Shown here: piece by piece, positions 52,070-60,658 of the stretch
Numbering within the stretch: position 1 is the first letter of the stretch
Layout: every line of letters starts with the position of its first letter
NCBI GenBank assembly: GCA_050486405.1
Contig: JBJHDF010000013.1
Coordinates: forward strand, 46,863-110,862
Source: JBJHDF01 sp050486405
GTDB taxonomy: Bacteria; Pseudomonadota; Gammaproteobacteria; Pseudomonadales; Cellvibrionaceae
Reading direction: 5' to 3'
DNA: 64,000 bases
Program-made: the position numbers and the translations under genes
Notes under the pieces: model-generated
The model's input: only the letters and a program-made list of their open reading frames with translations
Databases searched by the model: none
Told to the model about the DNA's origin: nothing

Positions 52070-53306
52070 AGCGTAACGCCTCAGCTGGTTCGATTTTGGC
52101 GGCGCGCCAGGCCGGATATAAAGTGGCCAACAGGCTCAGCGTCAGCGCCGTGGCTGCCACTCGTACCACGTCCTGCCACAACAGTACCGACGGCAGATGG
52201 CTGATGTAATAAACGCTGGGGTCGAACACCTGACGACCGACCAGGTGTTCCGCCGCTGCCACTATATCACCGATAAACAACGCCAGCAGGCAACCCAGCA
52301 CCACGCCGGCAAAGGTTCCCGCCGCGCCTACCGCACTACCCTGCACCACAAACACCGACATCATCTGCGGCGCATTCATGCCCAGGGTGCGCAACACGGC
52401 GATATCCGAACGCTTGTCCGCCACCATCAGCACCAGGCTGGAAATGATATTGAAGGCCGCCACAGCAATGATGACACTGAGCAGCGTGGAGACCACAATT
52501 TTTTCCATGCGCACCGCCTGAAACAGACTACCCTGGGTCTGGCTCCAGTCGGACACCCGATGGTCGTCGGGCAATTGCCTGCCCAACTCCGCCATGATCT
52601 GATCGGCGCGATAGATATCCGACAGTTTCAGATGCAGCCCCTGCACCTCACCTTCACGGTAGCGAAACAACCGACGCGCATCGTCGATATGAATCATGGC
52701 CAGACTCTGGTCCACCTGGGCGCCCACCTCAAACACGCCCACCAGAGTAAAGCGGCGCATGCGCGGATAGACACCGGCGGGTGTGACCGTAATATCTGGT
52801 AGCGTCATGGTCACCTGGTCGCCGAGGGCCAGACCCAGGCTGCGCGCCAGCAGCGAACCCATGACAATACCGAACTCGCCGGGGCGCAGGTCGGCCAGCG
52901 AACCCATCAACATATGCTGCTCCACCACCGACACCCGGGCTTCCGCTTCCGGCAATATACCCTGCAGCTCCAGCCCCTCCACGCCCCGGGCATAGCTGAC
53001 CAGACCGAAACCGCTTATATAGGGCGCGCTGGCCAGTACCCGTGGCGACGCTTCGAGTTGCCCGGCCAGAGCGCGCCAGTCGCCAAGACTCGGTGTCTGG
53101 TCGACAAACCCATGGGGCACTACACTGAGCAGACGCTGTTTCATCTCCCGGTCAAAACCGTTCATGACCGACAGCACCACAATCAGTGCCATGACGCCCA
53201 GCGCCATACCCAGCAGTGCAAAGGCACTGACAAAGGAAATGAACCGGTTGCGCCGCTTGGCCCTGACGTAGCGCAAGCCGATATACAGAGGAAGGTTGGT
53301 TGGCAT
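52062..53306 (-). CDS. lolC: Lipoprotein-releasing system permease LolC
   Basis: The 414-residue permease has the FtsX-type layout: helix 1 (ALLGMALGVMALIVVLSVMNGF), a periplasmic domain, and three helices at the C-terminal end (SVIIAVAAFNIISSLVLMV and so on). It ends YPAWRAAKIEPAEALRYE. It is the first gene of the lol operon. LolCDE moves outer-membrane lipoproteins out of the inner membrane using ATP. Confidence 0.95.
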   Translation of the reverse strand: MPTNLPLYIGLRYVRAKRRNRFISFVSAFALLGMALGVMALIVVLSVMNGFDREMKQRLLSVVPHGFVDQTPSLGDWRALAGQLEASPRVLASAPYISGFGLVSYARGVEGLELQGILPEAEARVSVVEQHMLMGSLADLRPGEFGIVMGSLLARSLGLALGDQVTMTLPDITVTPAGVYPRMRRFTLVGVFEVGAQVDQSLAMIHIDDARRLFRYREGEVQGLHLKLSDIYRADQIMAELGRQLPDDHRVSDWSQTQGSLFQAVRMEKIVVSTLLSVIIAVAAFNIISSLVLMVADKRSDIAVLRTLGMNAPQMMSVFVVQGSAVGAAGTFAGVVLGCLLALFIGDIVAAAEHLVGRQVFDPSVYYISHLPSVLLWQDVVRVAATALTLSLLATLYPAWRAAKIEPAEALRYE

Positions 53307-53389
53307 GGGCGCATTTAACCCTAATTACCCGACCGTTCACAAGAGCCGGTGTGCTATAGTGAGCGTACAAAATGCCCAGGAGGACTGCC

Positions 53390-53998
53390 GTGGCCGAGCG
53401 TCGCAGCCACTTCCGTATCGACGAGAACCTGCACCTGGAATATCGGGTGGTAGATCAGGACACCGCCAATCGGGGTGACCCCAGCCAATTGTTCCCCGGT
53501 GCCGAAGCCCTGAAACTCTATGCCGATCTCAAGGCCATAGAAGCCGAGGGCGCTCAGCTACTGCTGCAAATCAAGAATCAAAACCGGCAACTGGCCGACT
53601 ACCTGCACGGCCTCAACCGCAAGATTGACCTCCTGGGCCAGCACGTCATGGCCGAACACCGACCGCCGTCCATCAGTGGCGACACCCGGGCGGTGAACCT
53701 CAGCGAAGGCGGTATCGCTTTCAACAGTATCAAACCCATCTACAAAGACAGTTTCATAGCGCTACGCCTGACCTTTTTGCCCAGCTACGCCGGCGTGACC
53801 CTCTTTGCCCGTGTAATAAGATGTGAAGCCGGTCGCAACGACAACCATCATATTGCGGCAAAATTCCATCGGCTCAACAGCGCCCAGCGCCAATTGATCA
53901 GCAAGCAGATCATGCGCGCCCAGCTGGCCGCCAAACGCCGCCAGGGTACCTCCAGTGATACCACCGGCAACGCCGGCAAGCCGGATACCACCCCCTGA
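53390..53998 (+). CDS. PilZ-domain protein, GTG start
   Basis: PilZ domains bind cyclic di-GMP. The 202-residue protein has the RxxxR-type motif at the start (ERRSHFRIDENL) and the downstream TRAVNLSEGGIAFNS, the PilZ D/NxSxxG element. A helical spacer of about 80 residues lies between them, an arrangement seen in one class of gammaproteobacterial PilZ proteins. I choose GTG 53390 because AGGAGG lies 6 bases upstream; ATG 53372 lacks a site. It diverges from lolC and likely links c-di-GMP to envelope or motility control. Confidence 0.88.
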   Translation: MAERRSHFRIDENLHLEYRVVDQDTANRGDPSQLFPGAEALKLYADLKAIEAEGAQLLLQIKNQNRQLADYLHGLNRKIDLLGQHVMAEHRPPSISGDTRAVNLSEGGIAFNSIKPIYKDSFIALRLTFLPSYAGVTLFARVIRCEAGRNDNHHIAAKFHRLNSAQRQLISKQIMRAQLAAKRRQGTSSDTTGNAGKPDTTP

Positions 53999-54031
53999 CC
54001 TCTACCCCGAAAACTGATTGGAGCACCCAAC

Positions 54032-54322
54032 ATGAAAACCGCCGCCTGCCTCGTTCTTATCGCGACTCTGCTCAGCGCTGCAGCCGGCCATGCCGACGTG
54101 GTCAGAATTCCCGTGGGGCAGCAAACGGGTGAGCAGCGCCAGGACAAACCCACCAACGGCATGACAAAGGCCGAGGTGGAGCAGCGCTTCGGCCAACCGG
54201 ACAGCCGCCGGGGGCCGGTGGGCGAGCCCCCCATCAGCAGCTGGGACTACGGCAGCTACGTGGTCTACTTCGAAAATGACCTGGTGCTGCACAGCGTCAC
54301 CAAACACCGCCGACAGCACTAA
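54032..54322 (+). CDS. Small exported protein with BamE-like motif, unknown function
   Basis: The 96-residue product has a signal peptide (MKTAACLVLIATLLSAAAGHA). The short domain GMTKAEVEQRFGQPDSRRGP, then SSWDYGSYVVYFEND, resembles the small beta-alpha fold of BamE/SmpA-type proteins. GGAG lies upstream of the ATG. It follows the PilZ gene by 33 bases and converges with sthA (4-base overlap). A periplasmic location is likely; function unknown. Confidence 0.8.
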   Translation: MKTAACLVLIATLLSAAAGHADVVRIPVGQQTGEQRQDKPTNGMTKAEVEQRFGQPDSRRGPVGEPPISSWDYGSYVVYFENDLVLHSVTKHRRQH

Positions 54323-55716
54323 CGCCGGTTGATCCGGTTCATGCCGTCCAGCGCCGCCAGACGATAGGCCTCGGCCATGGTGGGATAGTTAAAGGTATTA
54401 TCCAGGAAAAAGCGGATACTGTTGTTCTCCCCCGGCTGCGCCATAATCGCCTGACCAATGTGCACAATCTCCGCCGCCTCGGAGCCGAAACAATGCACAC
54501 CCAGAATCTCCAGCGTGTCAACGTGAAACAACAGCTTCAGCATGCCCACATCCTCGCCGCTGATCTGCCCGCGCGCGGTATTCTTGAACAGCGCCCGCCC
54601 CACTTCATAGGGCACCTTGGCCGCCGTCAGCTCGGTTTCGGTTTTGCCAATCGAACTGATTTCCGGCAGGGTATAAATACCCGTGGGCACACCTGTCACC
54701 GGCTTGCAGGGACCGCCTGAAATGGCATGCGCCACCGCCCGCCCCTGATCAAACGACGCGCTGGCCAGGCTGGGCCAACCCACCACATCGCCCACCGCGT
54801 AAATATTCGGCACTTTGGTGCGATAACACTCATCCACCTTTAGATTACCCCGATGATCCGCCTCCAGTCCGGTAGCCGCCAGATTCAGACGATCGGTATT
54901 ACCGGTGCGGCCGTTGCACCAGAGAATGGCGTCGGCACGCAAACGCTTGCCGGACTGCAGGTGCAGAGTCACACTGTGCTCATTCGGCTCAATGGATTTG
55001 TATTCCTCACTGTGACGCACAGTAACGCCACTGTCGCGCAGGTGATAACTGAGCGCATCGGAAATTTCGTCATCGAGAAACGACAACAGCCTGTCGCGGT
55101 TGTTGATCAGATCCACCCGCACACCCAAGCCGGAAAAAATCGACGCATACTCACAGCCGATCACCCCGGCGCCATAGATGATCATATGGCGCGGCGAGTG
55201 CTTCATGGCCAATATGGAGTCGCTGTCATAGACCCGCGGATGGGAGAAGTCCACATCGTCGGGATGGTAGGGCCGGGAACCGGTGGCAATAACAATGTTC
55301 GCGGCGGTGATGGTCTCCTGGGCGCCATCGACCATATCCACCGTCACGGTATTGGCATCCACAAACTGCGCCCAGCCGATATGCAGGTTGACGCGATTGC
55401 GCACGTACATATCGGTGTGCATCTCCACCTGCTTCGGAATCACCTCCGACGCCATCTGCAACAGGTGTGGATAGGTCAGGCGCCGGGTATCGCCGATTTC
55501 CCGAAACAGACTTCCCGAGCGAAACCGTATGGCCTGCTGGACCACTTGCCGCAGAGATTTGGAAGGAATAGTGCCCATATGGGTGCAGTTGCCACCCACC
55601 AGTGAGCGACTCTCCACCACACCAACCCGCTTGCCCATCTTGGCCGCCGCCATGGCGGACGCCTCCCCAGCCGGGCCAGAACCAATTATCAACAAATCAT
55701 AAACGTGATCGGCCAC
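54319..55716 (-). CDS. sthA: Soluble pyridine nucleotide transhydrogenase SthA, GTG start
   Basis: SthA moves reducing equivalents between NADPH and NAD+. The 465-residue flavoprotein has FAD motif IIGSGPAGEASA (about 10-21) and NAD(P) motif IYGAGVIGCEYASI. The partial redox site NCTHMGTIPSKSL keeps one Cys and lacks the second, as expected for transhydrogenase rather than lipoamide dehydrogenase or glutathione reductase. The start is GTG 55716 with GGAG 7 bases upstream. Repeat copy B begins 18 bases upstream of it. Confidence 0.95.
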   Translation of the reverse strand: MADHVYDLLIIGSGPAGEASAMAAAKMGKRVGVVESRSLVGGNCTHMGTIPSKSLRQVVQQAIRFRSGSLFREIGDTRRLTYPHLLQMASEVIPKQVEMHTDMYVRNRVNLHIGWAQFVDANTVTVDMVDGAQETITAANIVIATGSRPYHPDDVDFSHPRVYDSDSILAMKHSPRHMIIYGAGVIGCEYASIFSGLGVRVDLINNRDRLLSFLDDEISDALSYHLRDSGVTVRHSEEYKSIEPNEHSVTLHLQSGKRLRADAILWCNGRTGNTDRLNLAATGLEADHRGNLKVDECYRTKVPNIYAVGDVVGWPSLASASFDQGRAVAHAISGGPCKPVTGVPTGIYTLPEISSIGKTETELTAAKVPYEVGRALFKNTARGQISGEDVGMLKLLFHVDTLEILGVHCFGSEAAEIVHIGQAIMAQPGENNSIRFFLDNTFNYPTMAEAYRLAALDGMNRINRR

Positions 55717-55733
55717 GTTATTACTCCCTACTA

Positions 55734-55879
55734 ATTACCTTGGGTGCCATCGACGGAGGTTGGCGCAGTGCTTCCGGGACTCGCCGTAAACCCATCCCTG
55801 GGGGCTCGAGCACAGCATCCCTGCTGCGCACGGTCCCGGAAGCACTACCCCAACCTCCTTTAACATCGGCGCTTCGAAC
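55734..55879. repeat. 146-bp palindromic repeat element, copy B (inverse of copy A)
   Basis: Length is exactly that of 34620-34765, with the palindrome at 55755-55858 (104 bp, as in copy A). The matching outer flanks are present in reverse order (ATTACCTTGGGTGCC first, CTTCGAAC last). Differences from copy A are scattered single bases. Confidence 0.85.
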
Positions 55880-55923
55880 TGGTTGAAAAGAGCGCAGTAA
55901 TTTCCGGCTTAAGGGATTGGGGG

Positions 55924-56005
55924 ACAGGGGTGTGAGACCGTCTGAGGCATGGATGCCGAAGTCGAGCCCCCAGGGATGGGTTCACGGCGTGTCTCACACC
56001 CCTGT
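55924..56005. repeat. Related palindrome with perfect 15-bp arms
   Basis: ACAGGGGTGTGAGAC at 55924-55938 and GTCTCACACCCCTGT at 55991-56005 are exact complements. The loop contains GAGCCCCCAGGGATGGGTT and then CACGGCGTG, the same core as in copies A and B, although the arms differ. This suggests one repeat family with a conserved core and compensating, variable arms. Confidence 0.8.
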
Positions 56006-56060
56006 ACCGCAAGCCCGTGCCAACTCCCTAACGAAGCCCCCTACCGATACGAAATAAATC

Positions 56061-56300
56061 CTACCGATCTTGCTTCTCAGTCGCATCAAAAGCCAGATCA
56101 GACCCATCACCCGACTGCTGCGCCGCTTCGCATTTGGCCTCATCGCCACCGCAGATCTCGCACTGGTAATCGGGTTCGGCCAACGCCTTGCCCACACCAC
56201 CACAGGAACCCTTGATCGGCTGGCGACCAAAAAGCACACCCACAGACATGGCAATCACCACAATCAGCATCACCGCCAAAGTCACCAGCAACATACCCAT
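56061..56300 (-). CDS. nqrM: Na+-NQR maturation protein NqrM
   Basis: NqrM is needed to assemble the Na+-translocating NADH:quinone reductase, probably by delivering iron for its cysteine-ligated centre. The 79-residue protein has a membrane anchor (about 3-24), then GVLFGRQPIKGSCGG and a YQCEICGGDEAKC cluster, four conserved cysteines. GAGGTG precedes the ATG. It is last in the nqr operon, 18 bases after apbE. Confidence 0.93.
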   Translation of the reverse strand: MGMLLVTLAVMLIVVIAMSVGVLFGRQPIKGSCGGVGKALAEPDYQCEICGGDEAKCEAAQQSGDGSDLAFDATEKQDR

Positions 56301-56318
56301 AGCACACCTCTACTGCGT

Positions 56319-57362
56319 CTACATATAACGGGAAAAGGACGGCGACTGCCGCTCAATCAGCTCGCCCTCTTCACTGAGAATCATAAACACTGCCAATTGT
56401 TCCCGTTCCGCAACGATCATTCCCGCCTCCGGCCCCAACACCATCAGTGCCGTCGCCCAGGCATCGGCCAGTGCCGCCGTATCCGCCACCACTGTAACCG
56501 ACACCAGATTGTGATCCACCGGATAACCCGTGGACGGATCTATGGTGTGGGAATAGCGCCGTCCATCCGCCTCAAAGTAATTGCGATAGTCGCCGGAGGT
56601 CACCATGCCGCGATTGTCCAGAGACGCCACTGCCACCACTCCGGAACGGGCCAGACTCGGCTTCTCGATGGCAATGCGCCAGGGCTGGCCTCTCGGGTTG
56701 ACCCCCACCGCGCGAAGATCACCGCCAATTTCCACCAGATAATTACGCAACCCCTGCTGCGCCAGAAAATCCGCCAGCCAATCGGCACCGTAACCCTTGG
56801 CCACACCGGAAAGGTCGACGAACAGCTCATCGCTCTTGCGCGCCCAGGTGCCTTCCAGCTCCAGTTTGGTGTAGCCCACCCGGCCCAGCATGTCGGCGAT
56901 TGCCTCGGGTTCGGGAACCTGATCGTCGGTGAACAGCGGACCAAACCCCCAAAGATTGACCAACGGCCCCACAGTAACATCAAAGGCGCCTCCGCTGGCA
57001 ACACTGACCTGCTGACTGATACGCAACACCTCGGCCATGGGCTCGGAGACGGCATGCCAAACGTTCGCTTCCGCCGCATTGAACAACATCAACTCGGAGT
57101 CATCGATATAGGTGGACATATGCCGGTTGATCAGACGCAATTGCTCATCAATCTTTGCCTGCAGGGTTTCATCGTCAAACGTCAATCGCTCACCCGGCTC
57201 GGACACCACCGTGATGTTGTAGGTGGTACCCATGGTGTTGCCGGAAAAGTGCCGCACATCCGGGCCTGATTCCCGCGCGCAGGCGGACAGCAGAACCGCA
57301 AAAAACAAAAGCGAGGCCAGCATGGCTGACCTCGCTTTTGTATAGGCAAATCTGCTGTGCAA
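56319..57362 (-). CDS. apbE: FAD:protein FMN transferase ApbE, TTG start
   Basis: ApbE attaches FMN covalently to NqrB and NqrC. The 347 residues have a lipoprotein-type signal (LLFFAVLLSAC), then GTTYNITVV, the Mg/FAD region VDLSGVAKGYGADW and GGDLRAVG, and the C-terminal SHTIDPSTGYP. The TTG at 57360-57362 has GGAGG 5 bases upstream and lies 1 base after nqrF; ATG 57323 is the alternative. A hairpin with a T-tract lies inside the first codons. Confidence 0.9.
   Translation of the reverse strand: MHSRFAYTKARSAMLASLLFFAVLLSACARESGPDVRHFSGNTMGTTYNITVVSEPGERLTFDDETLQAKIDEQLRLINRHMSTYIDDSELMLFNAAEANVWHAVSEPMAEVLRISQQVSVASGGAFDVTVGPLVNLWGFGPLFTDDQVPEPEAIADMLGRVGYTKLELEGTWARKSDELFVDLSGVAKGYGADWLADFLAQQGLRNYLVEIGGDLRAVGVNPRGQPWRIAIEKPSLARSGVVAVASLDNRGMVTSGDYRNYFEADGRRYSHTIDPSTGYPVDHNLVSVTVVADTAALADAWATALMVLGPEAGMIVAEREQLAVFMILSEEGELIERQSPSFSRYM
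57297..57340 (-). terminator. Terminator-like hairpin within the 5' end of apbE
   Basis: On the minus strand CAAAAGCGAGG pairs perfectly with CCTCGCTTTTG (57306-57340). The stem continues through a T-G wobble and CAGC/GCTG to a 3-base CAT loop, and is followed at once by TTTTT (stem end TTTTG, then TTTTTTGC). This is the structure of an intrinsic terminator, placed 22 bases into apbE and covering the alternative ATG 57323. It could reduce apbE/nqrM expression relative to nqrA-F. Confidence 0.7.
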
Positions 57363-57363
57363 A

Positions 57364-58587
57364 TCAGCCTCCGAAATCGTCCAGCATGATATTTTCTTCC
57401 TCGACGCCCAGATCCTGCAGCAACTTGATACAGGCAGCGTTCATCATCGGCGGCCCGCACATGTAGAATTCGCAGTCTTCCGGCGCCGGATGATCCTTCA
57501 GGTACATTTCGTAGAGGACATTGTGAATAAAGCCTGTGGGGCCTTCCCAGTTGTCTTCGGGCTGCGGATCGGACAGCGCCACGTGCCACTCGAAATTGTC
57601 ATTCTCCTGCGCCAGCTGGTCGTACTCTTCCTGATAGAAAAGCTCGCGCAGGGAGCGGGCGCCGTACCAGAAGGTCATCTTGCGCTTGGTCTTGATGCGG
57701 CGCAGCTGATCAAATATGTGCGAACGCATGGGCGCCATACCAGCACCACCGCCGATAAACACCATCTCGGCGTCAGTGTCCTTGGCGAAGAATTCACCGA
57801 AGGGACCATACACCTTCATCTTGTCGCCAGGCTTCAGATTGAACACGTAAGAAGACATGATGCCCGGCGGTATGCCCTTGCTGCCCGGCGGCGGCGTGGC
57901 GATACGGATGTTGAACTTGACCATGCCCACTTCTTCCGGGTAGTTGGCCATGGAGTAGGCGCGAATCACCGGCTCGGTGACCCTGGACTCCAACTCAAAC
58001 AAACCGAACTTCTCCCAGTCGCCGCGATACTCTTCCTCGATATCGAAGTCAGAGAATTTCACGTGGTGCGGCGGACATTCCAGCTGCACATAGCCACCGG
58101 CGCGGAAGTCGACGTTTTCGCCTTCGGGCAGACGCAGGGTCAGTTCCTTGATGAAAGTGGCCACATTGGGGTTGGCTTCCACAGTGCACTCCCACTGCTT
58201 TACACCAAACACATCTTCCGGCACTTCGATCACCATATCCTGCTTGACCGGCGTCTGGCAGGACAGGCGCCAGCCTTCACGGGCTTCGCGCTTGGTGAAG
58301 TAGTTTTCTTCCGTGGGCAGCATGGCGCCGCCACCGGATTTGACGATGCACTTGCACTGGGCACAGGTACCACCACCACCACAGGCCGAGGGCAGAAACA
58401 GGCCGCTGGCGGAAAGGGTCTGCAGCAGCTTGCCACCGGCCGGCACCGTCAGGGTTTTTTCGTCGTTGATATTGATCTCGATATTGCCGCTGCTCACCAG
58501 CTTGGCCCGGGCGCCGAGAATCACGGCCACCAGCACCAGCACGATGACCGTGAACATGACGACGCCAAGAATAATCTCTATGTTCAT
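57364..58587 (-). CDS. nqrF: Na+-translocating NADH:quinone reductase subunit F
   Basis: NqrF is the NADH-oxidising entry point. The 407 residues have an N-terminal membrane helix, a plant-type [2Fe-2S] domain with ligands C69, C75, C78 and C110, an FAD domain (RAYSMANYPEE) and an NAD domain (VFIGGGAGMAPMRSH and EFYMCGPPMM). GGAG precedes the ATG. Confidence 0.97.
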   Translation of the reverse strand: MNIEIILGVVMFTVIVLVLVAVILGARAKLVSSGNIEININDEKTLTVPAGGKLLQTLSASGLFLPSACGGGGTCAQCKCIVKSGGGAMLPTEENYFTKREAREGWRLSCQTPVKQDMVIEVPEDVFGVKQWECTVEANPNVATFIKELTLRLPEGENVDFRAGGYVQLECPPHHVKFSDFDIEEEYRGDWEKFGLFELESRVTEPVIRAYSMANYPEEVGMVKFNIRIATPPPGSKGIPPGIMSSYVFNLKPGDKMKVYGPFGEFFAKDTDAEMVFIGGGAGMAPMRSHIFDQLRRIKTKRKMTFWYGARSLRELFYQEEYDQLAQENDNFEWHVALSDPQPEDNWEGPTGFIHNVLYEMYLKDHPAPEDCEFYMCGPPMMNAACIKLLQDLGVEEENIMLDDFGG

Positions 58588-58606
58588 GTTGGGTTATCTC
58601 CGCCGG

Positions 58607-59215
58607 TTACAGGTCGATGCCGCCAAAGGACATGAAGCCCAGTGACATAAGGCCGACAATAATGAAAGTGATGCCCAGGCCGCGCAGACCTTCCGGCACA
58701 TCACTGTACTTCAGCTTTTCGCGAATACCGGCCAGCGCGGTAATGGCCAGCGCCCAGCCAACACCGGAGCCGGCACCAAAGGCCAGACTCTCGGTAAAGG
58801 TGTACTCCCGCTCCACCATGAACAGCGAACTGCCGAGAATGGCGCAGTTCACGGTAATCAGTGGCAGAAACACACCCAGAGCGTTGTACAGAGTGGGCAC
58901 GAACTTGTCCAGAATCATTTCCAGAATCTGCACCAGTGCCGCGATCACACCGATATAGGTGATCAGGCCGAGGAAGCTCAGATCAACATCGGGAAAGCCG
59001 GCCCAGGCCAGGGCCCCTTCCTGCAGCACGTAGGCGTACAGCAGGTTATTGACCGGCACGGTAATGATCTGCACCACAATAACCGCCACACCCAGACCAA
59101 AGGCGGCCCCGATCTTCTTGGAAATGGCCAGAAAGGTACACATGCCCAGGAAGTAGGCCAGCGCCATATTCTCGACGAATACGGTGCTGACAAACAGACT
59201 CAGATACTGCTCCAT
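58607..59215 (-). CDS. nqrE: Na+-translocating NADH:quinone reductase subunit E
   Basis: NqrE is a six-helix membrane subunit that shares the Rnf/Nqr fold with NqrD. The 202 residues include FVENMALAYFLGMCTFLAIS, with the conserved Cys that, with NqrD, holds the membrane iron centre. Another Cys lies in LITVNCAILGSSLF. Length matches the family; 3 bases separate it from nqrD. Confidence 0.96.
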   Translation of the reverse strand: MEQYLSLFVSTVFVENMALAYFLGMCTFLAISKKIGAAFGLGVAVIVVQIITVPVNNLLYAYVLQEGALAWAGFPDVDLSFLGLITYIGVIAALVQILEMILDKFVPTLYNALGVFLPLITVNCAILGSSLFMVEREYTFTESLAFGAGSGVGWALAITALAGIREKLKYSDVPEGLRGLGITFIIVGLMSLGFMSFGGIDL

Positions 59216-59218
59216 CGC

Positions 59219-59875
59219 TTAGGCCTCCTGGGGTTTGGTGTTGGTGGCCATTTTGAAATCCGGTGCTTCCACCTGCTCCTTCTTCCAGGAGCGCAGCGCC
59301 CAGATCATCAGACCAATCAGGAAAAACGCACTGGGCGGCAACAGCATCAGGCCATTGGGTACATACCAGCCGCCATCAGTGGTGGGTACGAGAATCTGGT
59401 AGCCCAGCAGGCTGCCGGAGCCGAGCAGTTCGCGACAGGTGGCTACGGCAATCAGAATCACGCTGTAACCCAGACCGTTGCCAACACCGTCCACAAAGCT
59501 GGGCCAGGGTTTGTTGCTCATGGCAAACGCCTCGGCGCGACCCATGATGATGCAGTTGGTAATGATCAGACCAACGAACACCGACAACTGCCGGCTGATA
59601 TCATAGGCCACGGCCTTGAGCACCTGGTCCACCACGATCACCAGCGAGGCGATAATGGTCATCTGCACGATAATGCGGATATTGGGTGGAATGTGATTGC
59701 GGGCCAGCGACACAAACAGGTTGGAAAAGGCCGCCACGGCAATTACCGCCGCACACATCACCAGAGTAACACCCAGGTTGACCGTAACCGCCAGCGCCGA
59801 ACAGATACCGAGAATCTGCAAGGCGATGGGGTTGTTCTTGAAAATGGGCGTAATCAGAAGCTCTTTGTTTTTCAT
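59219..59875 (-). CDS. nqrD: Na+-translocating NADH:quinone reductase subunit D
   Basis: NqrD is the second six-helix core subunit. The 218 residues show ALQILGICSALAVTVNL and VGLIITNCIIMGRAEAFA, holding the conserved cysteines of the shared iron centre. It lies 3 bases after nqrC in the standard order. Confidence 0.96.
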   Translation of the reverse strand: MKNKELLITPIFKNNPIALQILGICSALAVTVNLGVTLVMCAAVIAVAAFSNLFVSLARNHIPPNIRIIVQMTIIASLVIVVDQVLKAVAYDISRQLSVFVGLIITNCIIMGRAEAFAMSNKPWPSFVDGVGNGLGYSVILIAVATCRELLGSGSLLGYQILVPTTDGGWYVPNGLMLLPPSAFFLIGLMIWALRSWKKEQVEAPDFKMATNTKPQEA

Positions 59876-59878
59876 GGT

Positions 59879-60658
59879 CTACGCCTCCCCTTCCAGCAAA
59901 TTGGTTAAAAACGGCTTGAAGCCCTGCTCACCGAGCCAGAACCGAATCATGTTTTCCACGCCCCGACCGGTCAGGGTGGCACCGGACAGACCGTCCACCT
60001 GGTGTTGCGCCTGGCTAGCCGAGGGATCAACCCGACCCTTGATCACGCTGAACGCTACGTTGCCGCTGTCATCAAAGATCTTCTTGCCTTCCCACTGCTC
60101 CTGCCAACGCTGGTTGTCGATCTCGCCACCCAGCCCGGGAGTTTCGTTGTGATCGTAAAAACCGATACCGCGCACGGTTCTGGCATCGGCTTCCAGCGCC
60201 AGAAACCCGAACATGGTGGACCAGAGGCCGTAGCCGCGCACCGGCAATATCACGCTTTCCAGCTCTCCGCGATCGTCCTCCACCAGATACACCACCGCGT
60301 AGTTTTCACGACGGTTGATACCGGCCATGTCCTCGCGGCGATCCAGATTGGTGGACAGGTTGCTGTCCCGGGCGGCGCGCCACTGGTTGAACGTCTGCGC
60401 ATCGTGGGCGTCGGTATAGGTGCCGCTGTTCAAATCCACCACCCGGCGGGTGATGCGCTCATTGAAGACTTCTTCGACACCGCGATCGGCTTCGAGCAGA
60501 CCAGCGGCGGCAAGCAGGTTGCGTTTGAAATCCAGTTCCTGGTTGGCCACCTGAATGGGGCGCAACACCACTGCGGTGGTGGACACCACGATGGAACACG
60601 CCAGACACAGTACCAGCGTTACCAGAACGGTTTTTCGAATGGTATTGTTATTAGCCAC
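59879..60658 (-). CDS. nqrC: Na+-translocating NADH:quinone reductase subunit C, GTG start
   Basis: NqrC carries a covalent FMN in a periplasmic domain. The 259 residues have an N-terminal membrane helix (about 11-33) and the flavinylation motif DGLSGAT with the acceptor T228. I choose GTG 60658, preceded by GGAGG at 7 bases; it overlaps the end of nqrB by 8 bases. The longer frame upstream lies inside nqrB. Confidence 0.95.
   Translation of the reverse strand: MANNNTIRKTVLVTLVLCLACSIVVSTTAVVLRPIQVANQELDFKRNLLAAAGLLEADRGVEEVFNERITRRVVDLNSGTYTDAHDAQTFNQWRAARDSNLSTNLDRREDMAGINRRENYAVVYLVEDDRGELESVILPVRGYGLWSTMFGFLALEADARTVRGIGFYDHNETPGLGGEIDNQRWQEQWEGKKIFDDSGNVAFSVIKGRVDPSASQAQHQVDGLSGATLTGRGVENMIRFWLGEQGFKPFLTNLLEGEA

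Larger units (their letters stand above)
55717..56060. other. 344-bp spacer between sthA and nqrM filled with palindromic repeats
   Basis: No gene is seen. It contains the inverted copy of the 146-bp element (55734-55879) and a second palindrome (55924-56005) that shares the same loop core. The spacer lies at the 5' end of sthA and the 3' end of nqrM, so the hairpins could separate the two minus-strand units. The sthA promoter must lie inside or beyond the repeats. Confidence 0.7.

Noticed and set aside
56097..57269. Long plus-strand frame antisense to apbE/nqrM
   Set aside because: His/Arg-rich composition typical of a shadow frame in GC-rich DNA; apbE and nqrM on the other strand are clear.
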